A stretch of DNA of 64,000 nt from Salinihabitans flavidus (GTDB taxonomy: Bacteria > Pseudomonadota > Alphaproteobacteria > Rhodobacterales > Rhodobacteraceae). The translations under genes and the position numbers were made by a program. Each line of letters begins with the position of its first letter. The first letter of the stretch is position 1. Positions 1 to 9,465 of the stretch are shown in pieces. The notes under the pieces were generated by a model that saw nothing but the letters and a program-made list of their open reading frames with translations, searched no databases and was not told where the DNA came from. The stretch spans positions 57,723 through 121,722 of the forward strand of contig NZ_FODS01000010.1 of assembly GCF_900110425.1 (NCBI RefSeq), written 5' to 3'.

Positions 1-564
1 CGCGCCGCCGCCACGCTGGGCGGCAATATCGCCAACGCCTCTCCCATCGGGGACAACCCGCCCGCGCTTATCGCGCTGGGGGCCACCCTGCACCTGCGCC
101 ACGGCGAGGCGCGCCGCACCCTCCCGCTGGAGGAGTTCTTCGTCGACTACGGCAAGCAGGACCGCGCCCCCGGCGAGTTCGTGGAAAAGGTAACGATCTC
201 CCGCCAGCCCGACCGCCTGCGCGTCTACAAGCTCTCCAAGCGGTTCGATCAGGATATTTCCGCTGTCCTTGGCGCCTTCAACATCACGGTGGAGGATGGC
301 ACCGTCACCGCCGCGCGCATCGCTTTCGGCGGTATGGCCGCCACGCCCAAGCGCGCCGCGCATGTGGAGGCGGCGATTACCGGCCAACCCTGGTGCGAAG
401 AGACGATCGCCGGCGCATGGGATGCCTGGGCAGAGGATTTCTCGCCACTTTCGGACATGCGCGCCTCCGCCCGTTACCGGCTCGATGCCGCGCGCAACAT
501 GCTCACCCGCTGCCTTCTGGACGATCTGGGCGCGCAAACCTCTGTGCTGGAGGTGTCGGCATGA
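1..564 (+). CDS. xdhA: Xanthine dehydrogenase small subunit, C-terminal part (5' truncated by window)
   Basis: The open frame runs from base 1 without a start, so the gene begins upstream of the window; 187 residues are visible. They correspond to the FAD-binding domain and the C-terminal CO-dehydrogenase flavoprotein domain. The stretch GGNIANASPIGD near the beginning is the hallmark FAD-contact motif of this family. In bacterial XDH this subunit carries the two [2Fe-2S] clusters and FAD and passes electrons from the molybdenum site to NAD+. The N-terminal iron-sulfur part is outside the window. The stop overlaps the xdhB start as ATGA, which shows translational coupling. The xdhBC neighbours make the identification firm. 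Confidence 0.93.
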   Translation, partial: RAAATLGGNIANASPIGDNPPALIALGATLHLRHGEARRTLPLEEFFVDYGKQDRAPGEFVEKVTISRQPDRLRVYKLSKRFDQDISAVLGAFNITVEDGTVTAARIAFGGMAATPKRAAHVEAAITGQPWCEETIAGAWDAWAEDFSPLSDMRASARYRLDAARNMLTRCLLDDLGAQTSVLEVSA

Positions 565-2855
565 GCGTCGCACGTCCCCTTCCGCACGACGCCGCGCCCC
601 TGCATGTCACCGGCGCGGCCCGCTATGTCGACGACATCCCCGCCCCGGCGAACGCGCTGCATCTGGCCTTCGGGCTGGCGACCATCGCACGCGGGCGCAT
701 CGCGGGAATGGATCTCGACGCGGTGCGCGCCGCCCCCGGCGTGAGGGATGTGCTCACCGCCTACGATCTGCCCTTCGACAACGATGTGTCCCCCTCGCTG
801 CACGACGAGCCGCTGCTGAGCGACGGAACCATCCATTACCTCGGCCAGCCGCTGTTTCTGGTGATCGCGGACAGCCACCTTGCGGCCCGCCGCGCCGCGC
901 GCATGGGCGTGATCAGCTATGAGGAGGAAACGCCACTTCTGACGATAGAAGAGGCTCTCGCCGCCGACTCGCGGTTCGAGGAAGGCCCCCGCATCTATCA
1001 GAGCGGCGATACCGATGCCGCCATCAAGGACGCCCCCCACCGGATCGAGGGCCGGATGGAGCTTGGCGGACAAGAGCATTTCTACCTCGAAGGGCAGGCC
1101 GCGCTTGTCCTGCCGCAGGACAACGGCGATGTCGTCGTCCACTCCTCGACCCAGCATCCCAGCGAGATTCAGCACAAGGTGGCCGATGCCCTCGGCCTGC
1201 CGATGCACGGCGTGCGGGTGGAAACCCGACGCATGGGCGGCGGCTTCGGCGGCAAGGAAAGCCAGGGCAACGCGCTGGCCTGCGCCTGCGCTGTCGCCGC
1301 CGCGCGCACCGGACGGCCCTGCCGGATGCGCTATGACCGCGACGACGACATGGTGATCACCGGCAAGCGCCACGATTTCCGCATCGACTACCGCGCCGGG
1401 TTCGACGACGACGGCCGCCTGCTCGGGATAGAGTTCACGCAATATGTGCGCTGCGGCTGGGCGCAGGATCTGTCGCTGCCGGTGGCAGACCGGGCCATGC
1501 TGCACGCCGACAACGCCTATCACCTGCCCAATGCCCGGATCGTCTCGCACCGGATGAAAACCAACACGCAGTCGGCCACCGCTTTTCGCGGCTTCGGCGG
1601 CCCGCAGGGCATGGTCGGGATCGAGCGGGTGATGGATCACGTCGCCCACACCCTCGGCCGCGACCCCTTTGAGGTGCGGCGCGCGAATTTCTATGCCGAC
1701 CGCGCCACCCGAAGCGCACCGCAGCGCACCCCCTACGGCCAGACGGTCGAGGATGGCATCATCAACGCGCTGACGGACGATCTCGCCACCCGCGCCGATT
1801 TCGCCGCGCGCCGCCGCGCGGTGGACGACTGGAACGCCGCCAACCCGATCCTCAAGAAGGGGATCGCTCTCACCCCGGTGAAATTCGGCATCTCCTTCAC
1901 GCTGACCCATCTCAATCAGGCCGGCGCGCTGGTGCATGTCTATCAGGACGGCTCGGTGCAGCTCAATCACGGCGGCACCGAGATGGGACAGGGCCTTTAC
2001 CAGAAGGTCGCGCAGGTCGCCGCCGCGCGGTTCGGCCTGCCGCTCGGCGCGGTGCGCATCACCGCCACCGACACCGGAAAGGTGCCCAACACCTCCGCCA
2101 CCGCCGCCTCCTCCGGCTCCGATCTCAACGGCATGGCGGTCAAGGCGGCCTGCGACACCATACGCGAGCGTATGGCCACCTGCCTTGCCGAACGCCATCA
2201 GGCCAAACCCGGTGAGGTGATCTTCGAGGAGGGAGAGGTGCGCATCGGCGGCGAAACCCTGAGCTTCGCGCTGGCGGCCAAGATCTGCTACGAGAATCGC
2301 GTCAGCCTGTCCTCCACCGGCTTCTACAAAACCCCCTCCCTTGCATGGGACCGGATCAAGGGCGAGGGGCGACCGTTCTTCTATTTTGCCTATGGCGCCG
2401 CGATCACCGAGGTGGTCATCGACACGCTCACCGGAGAGAACCGCATCCTGCGCTGCGACATCCTGCATGACGTGGGAAGCTCGCTGAACCCCGCGCTCGA
2501 CATCGGCCAGATCGAGGGCGGCTACGTGCAGGGCGCGGGCTGGCTCACGACAGAGGAACTCGTCTGGGACGGCAAGGGGCGGCTGACCACCCACGCGCCC
2601 TCCACCTACAAGATCCCGGCCTGTTCCGACCGACCGCGCATTTTCAACGTCGCCCTCTACGACAACGAAAACGCCGAAGAGACGATCTATCGCTCCAAGG
2701 CGGTGGGGGAGCCGCCGCTTATGCTCGGTATTTCCGCGCTCATGGCGCTGTCGGATGCCGTCGCCGCCTGCGGCGCTGGCTATCCTGCGCTCGACGCGCC
2801 CGCCACGCCGGAACGCATCCTTGCCGCCGTGCAGCGTGTGATGGGGGGCACCTGA
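561..2855 (+). CDS. xdhB: Xanthine dehydrogenase large (molybdopterin-binding) subunit
   Basis: This 764-residue protein is the molybdenum subunit of xanthine dehydrogenase, which oxidises hypoxanthine to xanthine and xanthine to urate. The ATG at 561 overlaps the xdhA stop (ATGA); an in-frame start at 393 lies inside xdhA and is rejected. Visible active-site signatures are GGGFGGKES (about residues 226-234, with the substrate-contacting Glu), FRGFGGPQG (about residue 343, with the conserved Arg) and GEPPLMLG, whose Glu717 corresponds to the catalytic base of the family. The length matches the R. capsulatus type large subunit. It is followed with a 1-nt overlap by xdhC, the dedicated cofactor-loading factor. 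Assignment to XDH rather than another molybdenum hydroxylase rests on the FRGFGGPQG and GEPP context and on the purine-importer neighbours. Confidence 0.95.
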   Translation: MSVARPLPHDAAPLHVTGAARYVDDIPAPANALHLAFGLATIARGRIAGMDLDAVRAAPGVRDVLTAYDLPFDNDVSPSLHDEPLLSDGTIHYLGQPLFLVIADSHLAARRAARMGVISYEEETPLLTIEEALAADSRFEEGPRIYQSGDTDAAIKDAPHRIEGRMELGGQEHFYLEGQAALVLPQDNGDVVVHSSTQHPSEIQHKVADALGLPMHGVRVETRRMGGGFGGKESQGNALACACAVAAARTGRPCRMRYDRDDDMVITGKRHDFRIDYRAGFDDDGRLLGIEFTQYVRCGWAQDLSLPVADRAMLHADNAYHLPNARIVSHRMKTNTQSATAFRGFGGPQGMVGIERVMDHVAHTLGRDPFEVRRANFYADRATRSAPQRTPYGQTVEDGIINALTDDLATRADFAARRRAVDDWNAANPILKKGIALTPVKFGISFTLTHLNQAGALVHVYQDGSVQLNHGGTEMGQGLYQKVAQVAAARFGLPLGAVRITATDTGKVPNTSATAASSGSDLNGMAVKAACDTIRERMATCLAERHQAKPGEVIFEEGEVRIGGETLSFALAAKICYENRVSLSSTGFYKTPSLAWDRIKGEGRPFFYFAYGAAITEVVIDTLTGENRILRCDILHDVGSSLNPALDIGQIEGGYVQGAGWLTTEELVWDGKGRLTTHAPSTYKIPACSDRPRIFNVALYDNENAEETIYRSKAVGEPPLMLGISALMALSDAVAACGAGYPALDAPATPERILAAVQRVMGGT

Positions 2856-3802
2856 TGTTCGACCGCGCCGCCCTGTCCCGCGCCGTGGCCGCGCATGGCA
2901 GCGTCGCGCGTGTCGTCATCGCCTCGGTCAAGGGGTCCGCTCCGCGAGAGGCGGGCACCGCGATGCTCGTCTGGGACACGGGGTTTTCCGGCACCATCGG
3001 CGGCGGACGGCTGGAGTATGAGGCCCTTGCCAAGGCCCGCGAGCAACTGGCCGAGGGCACGCAAACCCGCCTTTCGCGCATGGCGCTTGGCCCGGCGGTC
3101 AACCAGTGCTGCGGCGGCGCCGTCACGCTGGTGACAGAGTGTTTCGACGCCGCGCGACTTGCCGGTTTACCCGAGGCGGCCCATTTCGCCCGCCCGGTCG
3201 ATTCCGGCGCGCAGGGACTTCCCAATACCGCCGCCCGCGCGATCACCCGCGCTGAAAAAACAGGCACGCCCATGCCTACCATCCTGTCGGGCGGGTGGCT
3301 GATAGAACCGTTCGCGGCATTGGCCCGGCCGGTCTATATCCACGGGGCGGGCCATGTGGGCCGGGCGCTGGCGCAATGCCTCGCGCCGCTGCCGGGGATC
3401 GAAACGCATCTCGTGGACAGCCGTGAAGACTGGCTTTCCGGCCTTCCCGAAAACATCGTCATCCACCGCGACCAACCCGCCGAAGCGGTCATCGCCGCCG
3501 CTCCGGACACCGCGTGGCACTACATCATGACCCCCGACCATGACGCCGACCTCGCGCTTTGCCATATGCTGCTTCAGCGTGATTTCGCCTTTACGGGGCT
3601 GATCGGATCGGCCACCAAATGGGCACGCTTCCGCTCCCGCCTGCGGGCGCTTGGCCATGGCCCGGATCGGATCGCCCGCATCACCTGCCCGATCGGGGAT
3701 CCGGCGCTTGGCAAACATCCGCAGGCAATCGCCATCGGAATCGCGGCCGATCTGCTCAATACCCGCGCTGCCCGCAGCGCCAACAGGGAACAAACCGCAT
3801 GA
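2855..3802 (+). CDS. xdhC: XdhC, molybdenum cofactor sulfuration/insertion factor for xanthine dehydrogenase
   Basis: This 315-residue XdhC/CoxI family protein starts at an ATG sharing one base with the xdhB stop. The N-terminal GSAPREAG (residues 27-34) followed by a GTIGGGRLEYEA motif is the conserved XdhC domain signature. The second half has a Rossmann-type motif, HGAGHVGRALAQ, near residue 162. A QCCGGAV motif lies near residue 85. In R. capsulatus, XdhC binds the molybdenum cofactor, promotes its sulfuration and inserts it into XdhB; that role is transferred here by homology and gene order. Its stop overlaps the next gene, an ABC ATPase, as ATGA, so import and oxidation genes share one transcript. 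Confidence 0.94.
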   Translation: MFDRAALSRAVAAHGSVARVVIASVKGSAPREAGTAMLVWDTGFSGTIGGGRLEYEALAKAREQLAEGTQTRLSRMALGPAVNQCCGGAVTLVTECFDAARLAGLPEAAHFARPVDSGAQGLPNTAARAITRAEKTGTPMPTILSGGWLIEPFAALARPVYIHGAGHVGRALAQCLAPLPGIETHLVDSREDWLSGLPENIVIHRDQPAEAVIAAAPDTAWHYIMTPDHDADLALCHMLLQRDFAFTGLIGSATKWARFRSRLRALGHGPDRIARITCPIGDPALGKHPQAIAIGIAADLLNTRAARSANREQTA

Positions 3803-5343
3803 CAGGGACATTGCTGCGCATCGAGGGGTTGACCAAGGCCTATCCCGGCGTCGTCGCCAATGACGATGTGAGTTTCGATATCGCCGAAAAGGAGATTCAC
3901 GCGCTTCTGGGCGAAAACGGCGCCGGCAAATCAACGCTGGTGAAGATGATCTACGGGCTGGTCAAACCCGACAGCGGGACCATGACGTGGCGGGCAGAGC
4001 CCTTTACCCCCGCCGATCCGCGCGCCGCACGCGCCGCTGGCGTCGGCATGGTGTTTCAGCATTTCTCACTGTTCAACGCGCTCAACGTCGCCGAGAACGT
4101 GGCGCTTGGGATGGAGAACCCGCCCCCCATGCGCGATCTGGCCGCCCGCATCCGCGACGTGAGCGAAACCTACGGCCTGCCGCTCGATCCCTTCCGCACG
4201 GTGGGCGATCTGTCCGCCGGGGAGCGTCAGCGGGTCGAAATCATCCGCTGCCTGCTGCAAGACCCCAAGCTGCTGATCATGGATGAGCCAACGTCGGTTC
4301 TCACCCCGCAGGAAGTCGAGATCCTGTTCGAGACCCTGCGCAAGCTCCGGGCGGAGGGCACGTCGATCCTCTATATCTCCCACAAGCTCGAAGAGATCCG
4401 CGCGCTCTGCGATGCCGCGACCATCCTGCGACTGGGCAAGAACGTCGGCACCTGCGTGCCGAGCGACACCACCGCCCGCGACATGGCCGAGATGATGGTG
4501 GGCGGCACGCTTCAGACCCCGACCCGCACCGCCCGCGACGATGGCGATGTCGTGCTCGATGTCACCGGGCTGTCGCTGAAACCGGCCAACCCCTTCGGCA
4601 CCACGCTCAAGAACCTTCATTTCACCGTCCGCGCGGGCGAAATCCTCGGTCTTGGCGGGGTGGCGGGCAACGGGCAGGACGAATTGCTGGCCGCCCTCTC
4701 GGGCGAGGCGCTCACCGAGAAGAACGCCATCAAGGTGCGCGGCGAGTCCATCGGCCATCTTGGCCCGAACGCACGCCGCGCACGGGGCATTCTCGCCGCC
4801 CCCGAGGAACGGCTCGGCCATGCCGCCGCGCCGGACATGGACCTTTCGGAAAACGCGCTTCTGACCGGCGCGATCCGCAAGTCCCTGACATCGCGCGGCT
4901 TTGTCAACTGGCCCGCGGCCCGCGACTTCGCCGACGAGATCATCTCCGCCTTCGATGTGCGCACTCCCGGCCACCACGTCGCCGCCCGCGCGCTGTCTGG
5001 CGGCAACCTGCAAAAATTCGTCATCGGCCGCGAGATTCTTCAGGACCCGGACGTGCTTGTAGTCAATCAGCCCACATGGGGCGTCGACGCCTCCGCCGCC
5101 GCCGACATCCGGCAGGCGCTTCTCGATCTCGCGGCCAGGGGCACCGCGATCCTGTGCATCTCGCAGGATCTTGACGAGCTGATGGAAATATCCGACCGCT
5201 TCGGCGCCCTGAATGAAGGACGGCTGTCGGACATCCGCCCCGTCTCCGAACTCAGCATCGAAGAGGTTGGCCTGATGATGGGCGGCGCCCACGGAATGGA
5301 AGTCGCCCATATCCACGAAGAAGAACAAGAGGCAGGCGCATGA
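3799..5343 (+). CDS. BMP-type nucleoside/purine ABC importer, duplicated ATP-binding protein
   Basis: The protein has 514 residues and two tandem nucleotide-binding domains, like RbsA/NupO-type ATPases. Domain 1 is canonical, with Walker A GENGAGKST near residue 39, signature LSAGERQRVEI and Walker B LLIMDEPT. Domain 2 is degenerate: GVAGNGQDELL lacks the Walker A Lys, and VVNQPTWGVDA replaces the Walker B acidic pair. That pattern is usual in this family. The ATG at 3799 overlaps the xdhC stop; the longer in-frame start at 3619 lies within xdhC. Two permeases and a BMP-family binding protein follow. The coupling to xdhABC suggests that the cargo is a purine nucleoside or base, which is an inference. 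Confidence 0.9.
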   Translation: MTGTLLRIEGLTKAYPGVVANDDVSFDIAEKEIHALLGENGAGKSTLVKMIYGLVKPDSGTMTWRAEPFTPADPRAARAAGVGMVFQHFSLFNALNVAENVALGMENPPPMRDLAARIRDVSETYGLPLDPFRTVGDLSAGERQRVEIIRCLLQDPKLLIMDEPTSVLTPQEVEILFETLRKLRAEGTSILYISHKLEEIRALCDAATILRLGKNVGTCVPSDTTARDMAEMMVGGTLQTPTRTARDDGDVVLDVTGLSLKPANPFGTTLKNLHFTVRAGEILGLGGVAGNGQDELLAALSGEALTEKNAIKVRGESIGHLGPNARRARGILAAPEERLGHAAAPDMDLSENALLTGAIRKSLTSRGFVNWPAARDFADEIISAFDVRTPGHHVAARALSGGNLQKFVIGREILQDPDVLVVNQPTWGVDASAAADIRQALLDLAARGTAILCISQDLDELMEISDRFGALNEGRLSDIRPVSELSIEEVGLMMGGAHGMEVAHIHEEEQEAGA

Positions 5344-6419
5344 TCAGACTTGAACGCCGTCCGCAGCCATCGCGCCTGTGGTCCTACCTCACCCCGGTCA
5401 TCGCGGTCATCGTGACCATGATCGCGGGCGGGCTGCTCTTTGCGGCGCTTGGCAAGAATCCGGTGGAGGCGATCCGCACCATCTTTTGGAACCCGCTGTT
5501 CGGGGAGTTCGCATTCTACTACCGCCCGCAGCTTCTGGTGAAGGCCGCGCCGCTGGTGCTCATCGCCATCGGGCTGTCGCTCGGCTTCAGGGCCGGGATC
5601 TGGAACATCGGCGCCGAGGGGCAGTATATCGTCGGCGCGCTCTGCGGCGCCGGGGTGGGGCTGGCCTTCCACCCGACCGAAAGCGTGCTGATCTTCCCGC
5701 TCATGGTGATCGCGGGCGGGCTTGGCGGCTGGGCCTGGGCGATGATACCGGGACTGCTGAAGGTGCGCTTCGGCACGAACGAGATCCTCGTGTCGCTGAT
5801 GCTGGTCTATGTGGCCGAACAGCTTCTGGCCTCCATGGCACTCGGGCTGATGAAGAACCCCGAGGGCCACGGATTTCCCGGCTCCCGCAACCTGAGCGAT
5901 TACGCCAGCGCGACAAGCTGGATCGATCAGGACATCGGGCTGCACTGGGGCATGGCGGCGGCCTTCATCGCGGTGATCCTCGCCTATGTTTTGCTCAACC
6001 GGCATATCCTCGGATTCAATATCCGCCTGTCGGGCGAGGCGCCGCGCGCCGCGAAATTCTCCGGCGTGGCGCCCGCGCGGCTCATCCTCTTCTGCCTCGG
6101 CACCTCCGGCGCGCTGGCCGGGCTGGCCGGCATGTTCGAGGTGGCGGGCCCGTCTGGGCAGGTCTCCATCGACTTCAATGTGGGCTATGGCTTTACCGCC
6201 ATCATCGTCGCCTTTCTTGGCCGCCTTCATCCCGTGGGCATCCTTCTGGCCGGGCTTTTGATGGCGCTCACCTATATCGGCGGCGAGATGGCGCAATCTA
6301 ATCTCGGTCTGCCCGCCGCGGCGATTCAGGTGTTTCAGGGGATGCTTCTGTTCTTCCTTCTGGCGCTTGACGTGCTCACGCACTTCCGTATCCGACTGTC
6401 CGCAAGGAGGACCGCCTGA
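5340..6419 (+). CDS. BMP-type ABC importer, permease 1
   Basis: This 359-residue integral membrane protein belongs to the branched-chain amino acid/ribose type permease family (NupP/YufP-like). About eight to nine hydrophobic segments are visible, starting with LTPVIAVIVTMIAGGLLFAAL. The family motif GIWNIGAEGQYIVGAL appears near residue 88 and GTNEILVSLMLVYVAE near residue 143. The start overlaps the ATPase stop (ATGA), and its own stop overlaps the next permease by one base. It would form the transmembrane channel with that second permease. The substrate is inferred only from the xdh context. Confidence 0.9.
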   Translation: MIRLERRPQPSRLWSYLTPVIAVIVTMIAGGLLFAALGKNPVEAIRTIFWNPLFGEFAFYYRPQLLVKAAPLVLIAIGLSLGFRAGIWNIGAEGQYIVGALCGAGVGLAFHPTESVLIFPLMVIAGGLGGWAWAMIPGLLKVRFGTNEILVSLMLVYVAEQLLASMALGLMKNPEGHGFPGSRNLSDYASATSWIDQDIGLHWGMAAAFIAVILAYVLLNRHILGFNIRLSGEAPRAAKFSGVAPARLILFCLGTSGALAGLAGMFEVAGPSGQVSIDFNVGYGFTAIIVAFLGRLHPVGILLAGLLMALTYIGGEMAQSNLGLPAAAIQVFQGMLLFFLLALDVLTHFRIRLSARRTA

Positions 6420-7339
6420 TGGACCTGTCCGCAATCAATCCCGTTCTTCTGATCGCGTCCCTGATGGTGGCCGCCACGCCTCTTCTGCTCGCCTCCGTCG
6501 GGGAGCTGGTGGTCGAACGTTCCGGCGTTCTCAACCTCGGGGTCGAGGGAATGATGATCACCGGCGCGATCTGCGGCTTCGCCATTTCGGTCGAAACCGG
6601 ATCTCCGTTCACCGGCTTTCTCGCCGCGATGGGGGGCGGCGCGCTTCTGTCACTACTCTTTGCCTTCCTGACGCAATTCGCGCTGGCCAATCAGGTCGCT
6701 TCGGGCCTCGCGCTCACTCTTTTCGGCCTCGGTCTCTCTGCGCTCATGGGGCAGGGCTACGTGGGGATTAAACCCCCCGCCACGCCCCGGCTCGACATCC
6801 CGCTGCTGAGCGATATTCCCGTCCTCGGACGTATCCTCTTTTCGCACGATCTCGTTCTCTATTTCGGTATCGCCCTCACCGCCGTCGTATGGGTGCTGCT
6901 GAAATACACCCGCGTCGGGCTGATTTTGCGCGCGGTGGGCGAAAACCACGACGCCGCCCATGCCCTCGGCTTTAGCGTCGTGGGGGTGCGCGTGGTGGCG
7001 ATCATGTTCGGCGGCGCTTGCGCGGGCCTTGGCGGCGCCTACATCAGCCTGATCCGCGTGCCGCAATGGACCGAAGGCATGACCGCCGGCATCGGCTGGA
7101 TCGCGCTGGCGCTCGTCGTCTTCGCAAGCTGGAAACCGTGGCGCGTTCTGCTCGGTGCCTATCTCTTTGGCGGCATTAGCGTTCTTCAGCTCAATCTTCA
7201 GGCGGCTGGTATTGCCATTCCGGTCGAATACTTGGCAATGTCGCCCTATATCGTCACCATCCTAGTGCTGGTGAGCCTTTCCGCGGACAAGAGCCGGGCA
7301 CCCGCTTCTCTTGGCCGTATTTTCCACGCCTCGCAATAG
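6419..7339 (+). CDS. BMP-type ABC importer, permease 2
   Basis: This 306-residue membrane protein is paralogous to the upstream permease (NupQ/YufQ-like). The family motif VERSGVLNLGVEGMMITGA is visible near residue 36, and the sequence contains about eight membrane segments. The ATG at 6419 is preceded by AAGGAGG, a strong ribosome-binding site, and shares one base with the previous stop. It is the partner subunit of the heterodimeric channel. A short gap of 37 bases leads to the binding-protein gene. Confidence 0.9.
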   Translation: MDLSAINPVLLIASLMVAATPLLLASVGELVVERSGVLNLGVEGMMITGAICGFAISVETGSPFTGFLAAMGGGALLSLLFAFLTQFALANQVASGLALTLFGLGLSALMGQGYVGIKPPATPRLDIPLLSDIPVLGRILFSHDLVLYFGIALTAVVWVLLKYTRVGLILRAVGENHDAAHALGFSVVGVRVVAIMFGGACAGLGGAYISLIRVPQWTEGMTAGIGWIALALVVFASWKPWRVLLGAYLFGGISVLQLNLQAAGIAIPVEYLAMSPYIVTILVLVSLSADKSRAPASLGRIFHASQ

Positions 7340-7376
7340 GGGCCAAACCAGAACCATCAACAGGGGGAGTTCCCAA

Positions 7377-8450
7377 ATGAGACTGAGTAAAATCCTGACC
7401 GGCGCCACGCTGGCGCTCGGGCTGGCCACCGGCGCCGCGGCGCAGGACAAGACCAAGGTCGGCTTCATCTACGTCGGCCCGATCGGCGACGGCGGCTGGA
7501 CCTATGAGCACGACAAGGGCCGCCTCGCGGTCGAAGAGCATTTCGGCGATCAGGTCGAAACCGTCTATCAGGAGAGCGTGCCCGAGGGTGCGGATGCCGA
7601 ACGCGCGATCACCCAGATGGCGCTTCAGGGGGCTGACCTGATCTTCACCACCTCTTTCGGCTACATGGATCCCACGATCAACGTGGCCAAGAAATTCCCG
7701 GATGTGAAATTCGAACACGCGACCGGCTACAAGCAGGCCGAGAACGTAAGCACCTATTCCGCCCGCTTCTATGAGGGGCGCGCCGTGCAGGGCCATATTG
7801 CCGGGCAGATGACCGACTCCAATATCGTCGGCTACATCGGCTCCTACCCGATCCCGGAAGTGATCCGGGGCATCAACTCCGCCTTCATTCACGCCCGCAA
7901 GGTCAACCCGGACGTGGAGTTCAAGATCGTCTGGGCCTACACGTGGTTCGACCCGGCCAAAGAGGCCGACGCCGCCTCGGTGCTGATCGAACAGGGCGCT
8001 GACGTGATCCTGCAGCACACCGATTCCACCGCGCCGCTTGCCGCCGCGGAAAACGCGGGCGACGTGATCGGCTTCGGACAGGCGTCCGACATGGCCGAAT
8101 ACAAGCCCAGCCCGCGCGTCTCGTCGATCATCGACAACTGGGCCCCCTACTATATTGACCGGGTGCAGGCTGTCATCGACGGCACATGGGAAAGCCAGGA
8201 TATCTGGCACGGTATCGACGAAGGCATGGTTGGCATTGGCGAGATCACCGACGCCGTGCCCGACGACATCAAGGCCAGCGCGCTGGAGCTGAAAGACTCC
8301 ATCGCAAGCGGCGACTATCACCCCTTCACCGGCCCGATCAACAAGCAGGACGGCTCGGCCTGGCTGGCAGAGGGTGAAGTGGCCGACGACGGCACGCTTC
8401 TGGGCATGGACTTCTATGTCGAAGGCATCGAGGGCAAGATCCCCGAATAA
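7377..8450 (+). CDS. BMP family periplasmic substrate-binding protein
   Basis: This 357-residue protein has a Sec signal peptide (MRLSKILTGATLALGLATG, probable cleavage after AAA). The mature part opens with KVGFIYVGPIGDGGWTYEHD, typical of the BMP/PnrA-like nucleoside-binding family. The ATG at 7377 has GGGGAG eight bases upstream; the in-frame start at 7311 has no such site and would bury the signal peptide. It is the last gene of the operon and is followed by a rho-independent terminator. Proteins of this family bind purine nucleosides or related bases; the adjacent xdhABC genes favour a purine ligand. No lipobox Cys is seen, so it should be a soluble periplasmic protein. Confidence 0.92.
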   Translation: MRLSKILTGATLALGLATGAAAQDKTKVGFIYVGPIGDGGWTYEHDKGRLAVEEHFGDQVETVYQESVPEGADAERAITQMALQGADLIFTTSFGYMDPTINVAKKFPDVKFEHATGYKQAENVSTYSARFYEGRAVQGHIAGQMTDSNIVGYIGSYPIPEVIRGINSAFIHARKVNPDVEFKIVWAYTWFDPAKEADAASVLIEQGADVILQHTDSTAPLAAAENAGDVIGFGQASDMAEYKPSPRVSSIIDNWAPYYIDRVQAVIDGTWESQDIWHGIDEGMVGIGEITDAVPDDIKASALELKDSIASGDYHPFTGPINKQDGSAWLAEGEVADDGTLLGMDFYVEGIEGKIPE

Positions 8451-8471
8451 TCCTCACCCAACCGCACATCG

Positions 8472-8500
8472 AAAGGCCCGCCCTACCGGCGGGCCTTTTT
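8472..8500 (+). terminator. Rho-independent terminator of the purine operon
   Basis: A perfect 11-bp stem (AAAGGCCCGCC paired with GGCGGGCCTTT, 5-base loop) is followed by a T run. It lies 21 bases after the binding-protein stop and between convergent operons, so it ends the xdh/BMP transcript and may partly insulate nosX. Confidence 0.9.
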
Positions 8501-8537
8501 CGTATAGTGGCACCTCGCCCGTCGATCTCATGCCCCG

Positions 8538-9464
8538 TCAGGACAGATGCGCCAGCGCCATCCCATCGAAACGGCGCAACGCCGCCTGCATCCCGCGTCT
8601 GTCCATCAGGCACATGCCGGTGCTCAGCCCATCGGCCAGCGCCGCGCTGCGCCCTGTCACGCAGATCAGACGCCAAGGGGTTTGCGCCGGCTGACCGCTG
8701 CGCGGATCAAGGATATGGCCCGCCGTCGCCTCTGCATCGAACACGGTGCCGCGCGGCGCTGACACGGCCAAAGCGGCATCGCGCAGGCCAAGCGTGCCCG
8801 GCTGGTGCGCGCCGGCAGCACGAAGCGTCACCGGCCAGTCGCCGCCACCGGGATGGCCCCCCAGCGCGCGAAACTCGCCCGTATCCACCAGAGTATCCCG
8901 CAACCCCCGCTCGGCCAGCATCGCACCGATCCGATCCGCGATATGGCCCTGCGCGATCCCGTTCAACGTCAGTGCCATACCGGCTTTGGCAAAACGCACT
9001 TGCCCCGCATCAAAGGAGACACCGGACCACCCGACAAGGCCACGTGCCCGTTCGAGTTCATGCGGCTCCGCTTCCGCCTGGTTCGAGTAATGACGCGCAT
9101 AGGCCTGCCAGAGCGGCTGCACCGTCGGATCGAAGAGTCCCCCGGTCGCCTCATGAACCGTGTTGCACAGGCTCAGGCATTCCAGCAATTCGAACGGCGG
9201 CGCATCAAGCCTTCCCGCCGCATTCAGCCGCATAAGGGCGGACTCAGCCCGGTACAGGCTGAATACATCCTCCAGCCTGTCGATCTCGGCCAGCGCCTCC
9301 TCCGCGATCTGCGCCGCCTGCGGATGCGACAGCGTGAGGGTAACGCGCGCGCCCAGCGCCATACCGCGCCACTGGGTAATCTCCGTCGCGGCCTGTGCCC
9401 GTCCGGCCAGTCCGGCGGCGCAGGCGCTGATCGTGAGGAAACGGCGACGCGAGAGTCCGGTCAT
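8538..9464 (-). CDS. nosX: NosX, ApbE-like FAD:protein FMN transferase
   Basis: This 308-residue ApbE-family protein has a twin-arginine signal (LSRRRFLTISACAAG) at its N-terminus, so it should act in the periplasm. NosX covalently attaches FMN through a phosphoester bond to a Thr of the NosR periplasmic domain, keeping NosR competent to reduce and mature NosZ. The ApbE fold is recognised from IDRLEDVFSLYRAESALMRLN near the N-terminus, LNGIAQGHIADRI in the middle and AEATAGHILDPRSG towards the end. The ATG at 9464 sits one base after the nosL stop; the longer in-frame start would overlap nosL heavily. It is the last gene of nosRZDFYLX. Confidence 0.93.
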   Translation of the reverse strand: MTGLSRRRFLTISACAAGLAGRAQAATEITQWRGMALGARVTLTLSHPQAAQIAEEALAEIDRLEDVFSLYRAESALMRLNAAGRLDAPPFELLECLSLCNTVHEATGGLFDPTVQPLWQAYARHYSNQAEAEPHELERARGLVGWSGVSFDAGQVRFAKAGMALTLNGIAQGHIADRIGAMLAERGLRDTLVDTGEFRALGGHPGGGDWPVTLRAAGAHQPGTLGLRDAALAVSAPRGTVFDAEATAGHILDPRSGQPAQTPWRLICVTGRSAALADGLSTGMCLMDRRGMQAALRRFDGMALAHLS

Positions 9465-9465
9465 G

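Noticed and set aside
474-2594. Long minus-strand open frame (706 codons) opposite xdhB
   Set aside because: It is antisense to a well-conserved gene; its His/Gly/Ala-rich translation has no recognisable domain and mirrors the GC-rich third positions of xdhB.
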